This document shows, one piece after another, positions 12,281 through 24,372 of a DNA stretch of 46,626 nucleotides. The first letter of the stretch is position 1; the number at the start of each line of letters is the position of its first letter. The DNA is from Trichoplax sp. H2 (lineage: Eukaryota > Placozoa > Uniplacotomia > Trichoplacea): the NCBI GenBank assembly GCA_003344405.1, contig NOWV01000331.1, positions 1 through 46,626 of the forward strand, given 5' to 3'. Both the position numbers and the translations under genes were made by a program. The notes beneath the pieces were generated by a model. The model did not search any database. It saw only the letters and a list, made by a program, of their open reading frames with translations, and was not told where the DNA came from.

Positions 12281-12321
12281 GAGCTCACCGAGGAGAAGCG
12301 ACTTCACTTCGCTTTGAGCTC
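12281..12321. repeat. Bulged hairpin, 13 paired positions
   Basis: Outer arms GAGCTCA/TGAGCTC and inner arms AAGCGA/TCGCTT enclose the loop CTTCACT, with an 8-nt bulge (12288-12295) on the left side only. It lies in a long gene-free spacer and could be a structured RNA or a relic inverted repeat. Confidence 0.5.
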
Positions 12322-14542
12322 GGAATACTTTAGATTTTAGACTAGATTCTTCTAGTGATTAATTATTTCTCTACTATTCCTAAAACCTTGTAATAAAAGC
12401 CTTTTTAGAAAATAGTATTTGACAAAGATAGTTACTGTGAGACGCATTTATTTTAAGGATCTATTAATCTTAAGTGAGGCCATTGTGCATGAACAATTAG
12501 CGTTCTTACAGTTATATGAATAAACTTTATCGAATAATTAACTTTTAATTAAAGATTTCTACTTTGTATGAAAGGTTAAGATTTCCTTAATTAGATCACT
12601 AGATTTATTGCTGCTTATGTAAATCTAAAGATATTTTATATCTTTAAATTTAGTTAGATATAAAAAAGCATCATGTACGCTATAATTTAAAATAGCTTTT
12701 ATCTCTATTACATTAGAAAGATATTACGATTACTATGCTCATTCTATGATACCTGACCATAAATGTGACATCTTATAAGTGATTTAGACTAAGAATGCTT
12801 ACAGGATTTCGAGTATAAAAATAAACTAGTGAATTTCTACTTTTAAAGAGTAGAACTAAGGAAGAGTTAATATTCATAGCTTATATCTAATAGATTTATA
12901 AATATAGAACTAAATGTATTGTGCTTTAAACATTTTAACTCTAACGCCGCATGCGGTATATTACTGAAGTCAAACGTTAGGCACATAATCAAAGAGATGA
13001 AGACCTTCTAGCAAAGATCTCTTACTTGGTCAATCAAAATTAGGGTAGATTAGTATTATGTATTATTATGCATATTTAAAATAGTCAGAAATGGCAGAGT
13101 GTAAACTCCACTTATAATCTAAGTACGGCATTTTATCCGGCACAGTGTACCATCACTGTAAAAACAAAAATAAATGATTTTGTCTAATTTACTACTTTGA
13201 CAGCGCAATTGCACAAAGATAACTTTCGAGTTATTGCAAGAATGAAATATCAAAATTTTTTCTGTAGGATAGTGAAATAATTACCAATTCTTAGTAACAA
13301 GACTTTAAGGATGATAATTGTTAGATTCGTTCTACGATGTCATCACTCCTAAAATTAGTAAGCTGTGCTTTGTAAATCTAGATATTCCAGAGGAATGCGC
13401 CTGCCAAATGAAATTAGTAAGTCTGTAATTAATTGATATAATATTACCTATCGCTGCTGATTAGTAATTGGCATTGTGTATATAAAATTAAGTATTGATA
13501 CCATAAACAAATATACTGTACAATAGCCAAAGCGGATCTAGTAGAACGTTAAAGCTACGTTTATAGGTAATATAGGTTCGATTTATTTCTATGTTGAATA
13601 ATTGACTTGTTTGCTAAATCACTTTCAAATTCCTTTAAAGTTGAATTATAGCTAGTAACAATCTTCAGTAACTGGGAGGTTATACGATATGAGCATATGT
13701 TACAATATTTATATTTTGTCAATTGAATTACACAAATCTTCTCAAGTGAGATATTAATGAAAATGTTATGTACACAACAGCCACATGTATTACACTCGTA
13801 ATCTCAGATACAACACCATTACTACGTCAGTCTTTAAACTTCCTTTTGATTGCGTACTATTAATATATTGGTTCCGGTAATTGTTTTCCTGATATTCCTT
13901 TTACTGGTTTAAAATAAAGTGAACGCATTGTAGCAATATGATATTGTACATATAACACATATTACAAATATGAATTATTTTACTGGAATTATTATATGCT
14001 AATTATTTGCCAATTACGGAGTAGCTACCCGAAAAAAATTTGTGGCCTGAATTTCCTCAGAACTTTTCAAGGATTTTTTAAGTTTCTATAGGTTCCATAC
14101 AGTACGGTATGAGCCTTACCGTTGAAGTTAAAGCAATGACCAAAAAGTTGCTACGTAATCTTATTTCGATTGCAGTTCATAAAGCATTTCGAAAATTAAT
14201 AAGATTTCATTATTCAATGACGAAATCTATGGTTAAATTACCTTTAGAATTCAAAGTGATACCTCTGATCCAGGAGGTTATTTATACGGTAATTCCAATA
14301 CTACGGGTAATTCCTTCTAGGCAAACATGACCTTAATGATGATTGTGCTAAAGTATGCGCGTCTGCCTACAGATACCGTTATTAAGTAAACGGATATACG
14401 TATCTCTTGTTTAGCTTAATAGTGCTTAAAATATCAGTATGTACGTATACAAAGTACTGTTAATGTACTGCATAAAGTAAAGACAAAAATGTAGAATAAA
14501 GCAAAGGCGCATATTAAACGCCATATGCGATATGCAAGATAG

Positions 14543-14550
14543 TATATAAA
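14543..14550 (+). promoter_or_regulatory. TATA box of FABP gene C
   Basis: TATATAAA ends 69 bases before the FABP-C ATG, comparable to FABP-A and FABP-B. Confidence 0.55.
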
Positions 14551-14619
14551 CGAAACATATGTGACTGGATCGTGCATTCTCCTTGGAAGAGCTAGGGTGT
14601 TCGTCTCGAATGTGAAAAA

Positions 14620-17322
14620 ATGGCGACCTTCAGTAGCGATAATCCCATATGCGGCAAGTGGAAACTTGACCATAGTGAAAATTTTGAAGAATACTTGAAA
14701 GCTGCAGGTTTGTCTATATGCTATATCCAGTAACCCTGCATGATGGAAAATCATTACCTTAATGAGTCAAAAGAGATTCAATTTTTTCTCACTAAAAGGA
14801 CAATATATTATCATAAATTTTACCCTTAGGACTAAGACCATGCTTTTATTGATATCGAAAGAATCAGGAAGTGTAGTCAAAATAAAAAATTTTTCATTCG
14901 CTTTTATAATACTACTGCTGTTATAAAACCCTGCAATTATTAGAATTCATTGTCAACTTCGAATCTATGCTAAAAAGACGATTCGATCTTCCAGTAACCC
15001 TTGAAGAAGCTGTAAATTTTTCTTTGAACGTATCAGAATTAACATTTGCTCTCTTTTAGTTAAATCGATGCTACCTGCATGCCCACTTTTCTTCCCACTA
15101 ACATAGCCGTAAACATACTTTCTTAGACTTTAATTTCAGATAGAAAATTAAGTTAACGTCTAACTGTTTAAGGACCGTTAAATATGCAAGTATATTGCGA
15201 TATTCCTATAGCTTTAATTACAAAAAAAGGAAAAAATTACTTAGGAGTAAAAGAATAAAAATTCAATAATTCTATTATCGGAGTATATCTATCATAGCCT
15301 GTAATTTTTAAATTTCTCGTTTTTATGAAAAATTTTTAGTATGCTTTCGTTAAGCTTTTTCTGTAAGATTCATCAGCCTGCTTCTCAGATTTCGATGGTA
15401 TTACGATCTTACGTCATATACTTTACGACGCGCTTAAACAAAGACACAAAGCTAAATTATGAATCTGTAGGCTAAATTTAATTGATAACTATAATAGGTA
15501 TATTTTCTATAAGAAAGTAGACTGTAACGTGAGCATCGATATCAATCAGTCAAATCCTATGTAGTAACGTTAAGATTACGATACAATTTTAGAATAGCTG
15601 TAGCTAAAGAACCAATTTGATGTCTATAGGTGTTGGCGCTATTAAGAGGCAACTAGCCAAACGGACCTCCCACATTGAGCAAACCATTAAAAGCCTAGAT
15701 GGTAATAAGGTCGCTATTAAAATTTGGTCACGTGTACTTACCAAGGAAGATACTTATGTAATTGATGAAGCGATTGATGAAGAAACCTTGGAAGGCGAGA
15801 AAGTGAAGGTAAAAGTTTTTAGTACATTATAATGACGGATGATTTCGGATCTTTATATTGTAATACCTGATATGATATAATTAATGCTAATGTTATTGGT
15901 AAAGTATCTACATTTCTATTTTAATGAGTGTATGACATACCTATAAAGATTTAATTAATTAATAGCAATTACTATTTAGAGATTTTTTTATATTTATCCA
16001 TTATATCTCTACTATAAATGTATGCTAAGCCCAATATTCTGACAAATTTCGATCGTGGGAGGCTGTTCCATCTTCATACGTAATGCCAATCGGAAATATA
16101 TATCGCATTTCAACAAGTTAAATTATATAATTACTGGAGATTAAAACAATTTCTAGTTTCTCAATAATACCATTTGCTACGGTTTTCAAATGCACTACGG
16201 CATTTTTACAACAGTATCTGAATCATTCGAGTTACTATTCATGATCATTAGAAAGTACTCGGTGTATAATACCATTAAAATTATTAAGTGTAACGAGATG
16301 CTCCTAGACCATACTTTTAACAGTGCAGCATTCATCTCCTTCTTTAATACGTGATATACTCTAAATTTTAAGCATTAGGAATATTATATTATTTCTGATT
16401 AAAGTTTGTTTGCGGAACTTTTTTGTTAATTAGCTTGCATTAAGACAAACCACTCCAATGCATAATTTATTTCTGTTAATAACGCATAGATTATTTAGTA
16501 GCATAAGTATGTACAAATACACATTTACTAATGTGCTATTCCAGTACTAGACTATGCGAGTGTTACTACATTGTAAGACAATTTGAGAGTTCTTCGAAGT
16601 ATCGTAACTGCATAATTCGATATCGGTCTATTCTATTACTCTGCAATTTAAACTGACTTAAAATGATAATAACTGTACACGATGTTATGTCATTAATACC
16701 AAATACGATATCCTTTGTGAATGCTTAAGTATATGCATATCTGTTCATACAAGAATAATAAAATATACCACATTCATCTCTATTTGTAAGATTAGATGGA
16801 ATTGATGCACCTTAAAATTTCTAAAGTGGTACTAGCTGATTTTAGAAATCATGCATTATAATATTTGAAAGTTAACATAAATTGGTCCATAAAGGGCTTC
16901 CTATAAGCATTTGTAAACTGTATTTCGAAGGCGTCTTCAATGATCGCTAAAGTCTTTATTAAGTTCCGAAAGAATAAGAGTAATTTTCTAATTTGCTAGG
17001 GTACTATGACATTTGATGGAACCAAATTGACCGACACTATGGCAGGAACTAAAAAGAGCCCAGCTTATACTATCAGATACATAGAGGGAGACAACCTCGT
17101 ACATGTGAGTAGCTCTGTGATAAGCATTCCATATTCAATGACACTAGCTTAAAGTTTAGAAAGCTATTCCAGGCGCTTTAAAATAATTTGTGACATTTAA
17201 CCTATTCATATTCGAAGAAAATATCGAAAATGTTTCATTTATTTATTCTGTTATACTTAATTCATTAGGAATTTCATTATTCCGGTACAACCTGCAAACG
17301 TTTTTACAACAGAATGGAATAA
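14620..17322 (+). CDS. Fatty acid-binding protein-like gene C
   Basis: Third tandem FABP. Exons 14620-14707, 15630-15808, 17000-17104 and 17269-17322 (phases 1, 0, 0) give 141 aa. The N-terminal signature GKWKLDHSENFEEYL shares DHSENFEEY with gene A. Exon 2 runs from GVGAIKRQLAKRTSH to LEGEKVK. Exon 3 contains YTIRYIEGD with the interior Arg. Exon 4 has CKRFYNRME, with Arg135-x-Tyr137 forming the carboxylate clamp. The protein closely resembles gene D (KRQLAK, TSH.EQTI, IKIWSRVLTK, CKRFYN), pointing to a recent local duplication. All introns are GT-AG. AATAAA overlaps the stop codon. A TATA box lies upstream. A cytosolic lipid-carrier role follows from the family; the ligand is unknown. Confidence 0.92.
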
Positions 17323-17323
17323 A
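17318..17323 (+). terminator. Polyadenylation signal overlapping the FABP-C stop
   Basis: GAATAAAG: the hexamer AATAAA spans the last Glu codon, the TAA stop and one base beyond, implying a minimal 3' UTR. Confidence 0.5.
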
Positions 17324-20300
17324 GTATTTTATACAGCTTTAACAATATCTTAATTCCACGAATTACATAATTGTAGTTTTAAAAAATTAGGAAAGTAGTA
17401 AGTAGGTAGGACAACTAATATTTATTGAGGATAGAACCTTGATGAGTGAAGTTCTTAGTAAAGTTTATGTCATTTCGAGGTTTCTATCCTCTTTAGCCTT
17501 GATATTGTTATTTATTTAACTGTTGCTGTTAGTGTGTGCTACTGATGTTGTGATTATTGTTGTGGTCTGGATAGTAGAGGATTTACTATCATTAAAGTCT
17601 AACCTTAAACTTTCTTATTTCGATCTTCTGCTTTATCTATTATGGACTTCACTAGTATTTTTATTCATTGTCGTTGTAATGCTATTCATTCTTAATCCCA
17701 GCTTCGAATAGCCTTTTCTATTGGTATTGCGAGTGTTTTAATTAATTTTGGTATGGTATATCTTATATTAGCTTCGAGTGATTGAACAGCAACTTTGTTA
17801 GGAGTAGAATAATACTAAATCGGTTTAAAAGACGAATAAACTATATTATCACCAAATTTCTTATACTGTTTTTAGCAATTCATAATTCGTAACTAGTTTG
17901 AACATTTAATAGATGATCATTATTTTAAATACTAATCGATACTATACCCAATTATTGAAAATATCATTTACTAAAATATGCGTCAATTAATATCTCAAAA
18001 CTTTTAAAGTTTGAGAATAAGACCGTACTATAAGTAGACTGGTAGATTGATTATCGGCATGAAAGGAACCATGAGTAGTATGAATTGTTATAGACATAAA
18101 ATGTGATAACGTCGTCCTTAATTGCATAGGTGACAAATATGAAGCACATATCCTAGAGAAATCCTATCAAATTATAGATTTATTATTAATAAACTGTAAT
18201 AGATTTTTCATCTAAATCATTCTTCTTCTTAAAGATTCAATATGCGCGCTGCGCATATGATTATCTTCATTATGAACTGGTTCAATATGAATACGCGTAT
18301 CAAGTATAATTTATACAGTGCGTTTGCGCTTTCGTTTCTTAATTGACAGCTATTGAAGGCGCACTTCATCACTAATATCACGTTAAAGGCATCATCCAAT
18401 CTAAGAAAAGTCTTGCTGTTACATTACTGAGCTAGGGACATACGCATGCTATAACCTAGGACTTCAAGAAAGTCATGAATGTCAATTATACATTTGATAA
18501 TAAAATACGGAGAAATCTATGTACTGAAATTTCTGTATTACCCATTGGTATATAGTACAACATTTTAGTTCATGTAAATTGCCCAATGTTAAATTTAAAG
18601 AAGTGAGTGAATAGCAAAGCTGGTACGTAAATCCTTAAATTACTTTTAAGTAACTGTAATGATGCTTATTTTTGTAGTATCCAGTACAATGGAGATGTTT
18701 TAGCACCATCAGATGCTAATTTAATAAAATTAGTATTTTTAAAACGTAAATGTTGCATTCACGCGTTTAATTGCTAAATGAACTCATTAAATTATCGCTA
18801 ATCTTTTGATTAAGCACAATCACAGTTGCATGTAACTGTATTATATGTACCTATTACTTTCTAATAAGCTCAAAGTAGTCCGGTATAAATATAAAAGAAC
18901 GAAAAACTTAAATTTTATAATAAATGGATTATAATCTTAGGTATTCATATATTATTCTGGATTCCTATCGTTGAACCGTTTATTTCAATTAAATCCCTAA
19001 GGTCTGACGTATGGAATAAATTCAAACTTGCAGTAGTCTTTGCTAAAAGGGACTGCTCAGTTAGTGTTTTATCAATATTTTGCTAAGAACTGAGATTAGC
19101 GGTACCGATAGATTAATTGCGGGATGTTTCTTTAACGAAGAGTATTTTTGATAGCGAACATATGTACTACATTTTCTATACATTAAAGATTCAGTTTCAG
19201 AAGAGATAACACCCTAAATTGTGATAGCAGCAAAACTTGAGTATAAATACTAATAATGTAGTACAGTACCAACGATAGAGTAATAGTGAATTGCAACAGT
19301 AAAGTATATCTTTCTGAAAGAGTTAATCGATAGCAGTGATTGGTGCATCGTGCTATAGTTTAAACTTACTGTGTGTATAAAAATAGATATTCGCATGCTA
19401 TAGCTCGAGGATAAATAAGGCGAGTTGTAAGAATTGCACAAATCCGTAAGATAACCTTTTATGGGATATATACTGGTAAGATCAGCTCGAATGCCACTAC
19501 CCCTCCGTTCTGGATGGTAGGACTTATAAACTCTATAAACGCCATAGCAAGCTTATACGAATTAAAGCAGTCACAGCGGAATCAATAACGAATATACGAC
19601 CCTTAATATTGGTTAACTAACTCGTTCAGCCGTGAAAAGTATTAAAAACTTTGATTGCAAATGTAAATTGGATAATCTAGGAGTTTTCGCATCCAATACT
19701 ATTACGTTTAATATTTTAATAAGAGGATAAAATAATACTACGAGAAAATATTTTATTCCTAACTTCCCCCAGGCGTAGAACAAAGCATATGTGTACTATA
19801 AATTTCCTAGCATGTTCTAAAGAAGAATATTTTCAACATGGTAAATTGATGATAGAGCGCCCCGGGGTAGCTTTCAATATATGTTAATGTAAAGCAATTG
19901 ATTGGCTATTGATGTTTTTATCTCTGCCCTTCAGTCGATGACGGTTATAAGTATTGTGAATTGCATATTCAGTACAGTACGTTTGTATCCGAGCTCTACA
20001 GAGTTAAGTTATAATTTATTAAATATATCGATTAATATTATACGGCTATATAGATTTTAAATCATTTACTTATATTACCTCGAGGTTCAGTTAGTGATTA
20101 GCGTAGAGTGAATTATTTTACAGCCTGACAAAATGAATTATCCTCATATTAATTATTGATTAACTTAGCAATAAACATATTGCATTTTTGTGATACGGGA
20201 ATAGTAAAATCAATAAAAACAATTAATCCCTAATATCTTGGGTGGTTCCTACCAGAAATTCTGTCGATAATATTCTACATATGATTAATATGCGTAGATG

Positions 20301-20831
20301 GTTCCTCTATGATTTGTTCGGTTCTTATTATTTTTAATTAAATTATTAAAATCTAGTTTGCATTTATGTATAGTCTACTATTATTAAAATTGCATCGCTC
20401 ATATGCGTTGAAGATATATTACGCAATAAAACCTACAGAATTGGCTATAGCCAATGCTATTGAACGCACCAGCATTTCTTTCAGTAACTGTTACCAGAAA
20501 CTACATTTCATCTGATATAGGACGGGCCTTTACTAAGAATTACTCAGCGGGCCACCGTAAATATCATTATAAGAATTATATAGCAGTCTTAGAATTGCTA
20601 AATACAGTAATTGTTATCTATTGATTGATTTAAGCAATTAAGAAAGCCCTGACAGATAAAACGTAGCAAGTATTTATAAACGTACTTAATTTCATAATTT
20701 CGTATCATAAAAAGAACTGACTTAAAAATTTCCTTGTCATATGCTAGATTGCAGTAGTAACGTGGACATAGCTTCGTTCCTATTCTGGTTTGACCTGCAC
20801 GTGTTCAAAGCAAAGTTTTTATAACATCAGT
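17323..20831. other. Spacer between FABP genes C and D
   Basis: 3.5 kb, AT-rich, with no gene recognised. It contains an inverted repeat ATATGCGC/GCGCATAT at 18240-18258. The hydrophobic open frame at 17523-17711 is T-rich by composition and not credible as a gene. Confidence 0.5.
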
Positions 20832-22832
20832 ATGGCAGAATTTAACTCTGAAAATCCTTTAGTTGGCAAATGGCGCCTTGATCGAACTGAAAATTTCGAT
20901 GATTATTTGAAGGCCACAGGTAAATACGGAGATATAGCGTTCAAATTTTTGTAACTACTGATCTCGACAAAAGTGAAGTTGAGAGGGAATTGATGACCCA
21001 ATCTTGTAGACTCACATACGGCGAGAATTTTTACTAGATTTTCATACGGTTTTAATCGGGCCTGTGGCATTACAGATAAACTCTACCTGAAGGATTTCTC
21101 CTTTACTTCCATTTTAGAAAAACTAATATTTCAAACGATTTGATTTCTTCATATATCACCGCAATGTTACGAATTTTACAAATTGCACTACATGTAGAAG
21201 CTACTTCACGTACCTCAACTGATTAGACAATTAATACAAAATACCCAAATCGATAGTTAAAGTTTGTTGTATGGCATTTATATGCGATTCTTTCTTATGA
21301 TGACAATTGTTAGCATGAAATCGTGGATGACAGATAACCCTATGACTGCTATGCTGAAAACATAACTTGAAAAACTTCATTATTTCTCAATATTATTTTA
21401 TGACATTGATCAACTTTACTACAATACTTGAGATTTAAGCTTTTAACAGCGTGACCGTTTAGCTGCACGATGCGAGTGCACTGAATAGTAAAGAGGGACA
21501 AGCCGATACAATAAATGTTGCTGCTATTCAAAATTGACCATTTAGAAATTTCAATATCATTAAATTGTACATTACAATATAATATGATATAGCTGCTACT
21601 TGTATGCATACGAAAATTGACATAATATGCGGTAATTTGTAAGTATATTGCCGTAATAAAGCATCAACACGTGTTTGGATCTGCTGATCTTCCATTAATA
21701 TTACAATAAAAAAAACTACTTATCAATTTCTATTTCAAATGCATTTGTTCGATTTGAATTCTTAAAAATTACAAACTAATTTATAAAGCTAAAATAATTA
21801 TTTTATCCTACAAATAATCTATGCACTTCCTGATTGAAAACTTTTTAGGTATAAATATAATTAAGCGCCAATTAGCCAAGAAAACCAGTCACGTTGAACA
21901 GACCATACAATGTCAGGAATCTAATAAGGTCTATATCAAAATTTGGTCTCGAGTTCTGACTAAGACAGATACATATATTTTGGGAGAAGAAATTGATGAA
22001 GAGCTTTTAGAAGGAGAGAAAGTCAAGGTTAGAGCTAATATCTGAAATGTACGCAACTACTTAAAATCGCAATGCACAAAGTTACGTGGCGTGAATTGTT
22101 TTACTGTTAAGATGAGCAGATGGCTCTTTGCTGACGTATGCTCATTAGTTGCTACACTACGCTAGATATGGAAGTGAAGATATTACGACAGCATTATGAA
22201 GTTAATTGTATCAAATGTTCCTACTTCGATACTTAATGCAATTTTTCCTATCATTAACGGAAGAATAATAACTTTTAATGTAGCGTGCAACATTTAAGTT
22301 GTGCTGCTGGTATTATCTTCTAGAATGCCATTTCCCAAACATTGTTTATAATGTAATCATATCACAGGCTCCTATTTATTAGCAGATTATATTAAACTTT
22401 ACATTAATGATACCTACGAATATAATGGTACACATCTATTTCATAGATTGTTAGGGCAAATCATTTTTCTCATTAAGCATAAAATCAAATAAAATCTTTA
22501 TGTTATGATAATTTTAATGTACTGGACGATAGGGAACCATGACATACGAAGATGGCAAGCTGTTGGACAGCATTAAAGGGTCTAAGAAACCATGTTTTAA
22601 TAGCAGAGTTATGGAAGGCTCTCAAATGGTTCATGTAAGATGTTATTATATTGATTTTTTCAATCGTATTTCATGATTATAATATTTAAATTTGCCATTA
22701 AATTAAATTTCAGTTCTAAGCTGATGCCGAACGTTCTAGGCATTTAGTAATATTTAATAAGCTTTTTATCTTGCGTAGGAATTTACATACGATGGCGTTT
22801 CCTGTAAGCGTTTCTATAACAAAACAGAATAA
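20832..22832 (+). CDS. Fatty acid-binding protein-like gene D
   Basis: Fourth tandem FABP. Exons 20832-20919, 21849-22027, 22533-22634 and 22779-22832 (phases 1, 0, 0) give 140 aa. Exon 1 carries GKWRLDRTENFDDYL, the canonical FABP signature. Exon 2 starts GINIIKRQLAKKTSHVEQTI and ends LEGEKVK. Exon 3 holds NSRVMEGSQMVH with the interior Arg. Exon 4 contains YDGVSCKRFYNK with Arg134-x-Tyr136. Exon lengths 1, 2 and 4 equal those of gene C (88, 179, 54 nt) and the protein is its nearest relative here. No clear TATA box is seen in the last 100 bases before the ATG, unlike copies A-C. It converges on the inverted gene E. Confidence 0.92.
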
Positions 22833-24372
22833 GAACATAATCGTGAAAGTACCATAGAGAACGTTCCGTATTTCATTCATCGACTAGCTTCAATCGGTTT
22901 ATGACAATCATGAACATAAATTTTAATTAATTGCACTTGCTCATATTAGATTACAGATTTTGGACACGTTGGTAGCTCTTAATATATTATTAGTCGTATT
23001 CTGAATTAATTCCTATAGAGACCGTGAGCAAACATCGTTGATAAATTTTTACGCGTAAAGATTGGATACTTCTATAATGTTTGATTAAATACAATAAAGC
23101 ATCATTATTAATTGATATAAACACTCCGTCAATTCGATCGTTTATTAGTTGGTTATTTTATTGTAAACGTCAAATTAAAGAATTTAATAGCAGTAATAGT
23201 AATAAGCCGCTAACGAGCAATACAACATAACTTGCATGTTAGAAGACTTATTTTATTTCCTATACTGAAATTTTAGAATGATCTTTTATGGTACATATAT
23301 GGTTACAATTTTTTGATTGTAAAAATGTCTAAATCATTAAAAAATAGCTCTATCTGAAAAAACGATAATTTACATCTAAAATTTAAAATCTAGTAATACT
23401 ATAATATATCTGTTCTATAGGTTGATAGCCATACGAGTGAATTATAATTGGTACTCTATAAATACTGTGTACTTGGAAAATTAAATGCATGAAAAGTACC
23501 GTACATAATGTATAGATCGCAAGATATTGATAAATTGAGAACATTTTATAGGACAGGTTTGTAATCACTGCTTATTTACTAATATTTATTGAGGTTATTC
23601 TATAATAGTTTCATTCAATATTAATAAATTTATTCGCGATACACTCGGGTACCGTACTTGAATAAAATCTTCTCGGTATATTCCTATAGCTGATTTAATT
23701 AATTCTTTACTGACCAAACATTAGTAGCTTTATTCTTGCAAAAGTAGCAAAAATTCTGATCTTTATAAATTTATTATAAACCCTTTGCTGTTATCATAAT
23801 TTAAATTTTGATCAGCACACATTAATTATTTATGTATTACTCTAATAAATGTAAACATCTTCAATGCTATAATTGCTGAGAAATAATAGTGTATTCATTT
23901 CTGTTTTCAAATAGCGATCAAAGATTTAAATATAATTGTCTTGTTATTATTGTTCGACCTTTTTACTTAAGGTAAATAATAATGATGTTTTATCACAAAT
24001 AAATAAGTCACTTGAAGAAAATTGAATTATTGTAGCTTTAGATTATAATAATATTTATCACTCAATCATGGATATCCTACTAATCCAAAAATTGTTAGTA
24101 ACAACAAGTTAAGCATAGAAGGGTTTCTTATGTTTATCCTTAGATTTTATACTAAAAGTGTACTACGACAAATTAATTATTTCTATCGATTATCATGAAT
24201 ATTTAGCGAGCTATACCGAACCTTCAAACTTATTAATCCATTTGAATTTAATCAATTTATCTATATCGGTAATATATTGATACTAAAGATAAAGCGAAAA
24301 TTTCATGTGATTATAATAGTAATATTGATTAATTCAGTTTGCAAATCGTATTTAGTTTCAATTTAATGCGGT
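22833..24372. other. Convergent spacer between FABP genes D and E
   Basis: 1.5 kb, strongly AT-rich, with no gene recognised. Palindromic TACTGTAC arrays are absent here, in contrast to the divergent spacers. Confidence 0.5.

Larger units (their letters stand above)
10237..14542. other. Gene-free 4.3-kb spacer in the FABP cluster
   Basis: No gene or FABP relic recognised on either strand. Two stable-looking hairpins at 12093-12110 and 12281-12321 are listed separately. The 14109-14330 open frame has no family resemblance. Confidence 0.5.

Noticed and set aside
14109-14330. 73-codon basic open frame on +, upstream of FABP-C
   Set aside because: No family resemblance and it does not align with any FABP exon.
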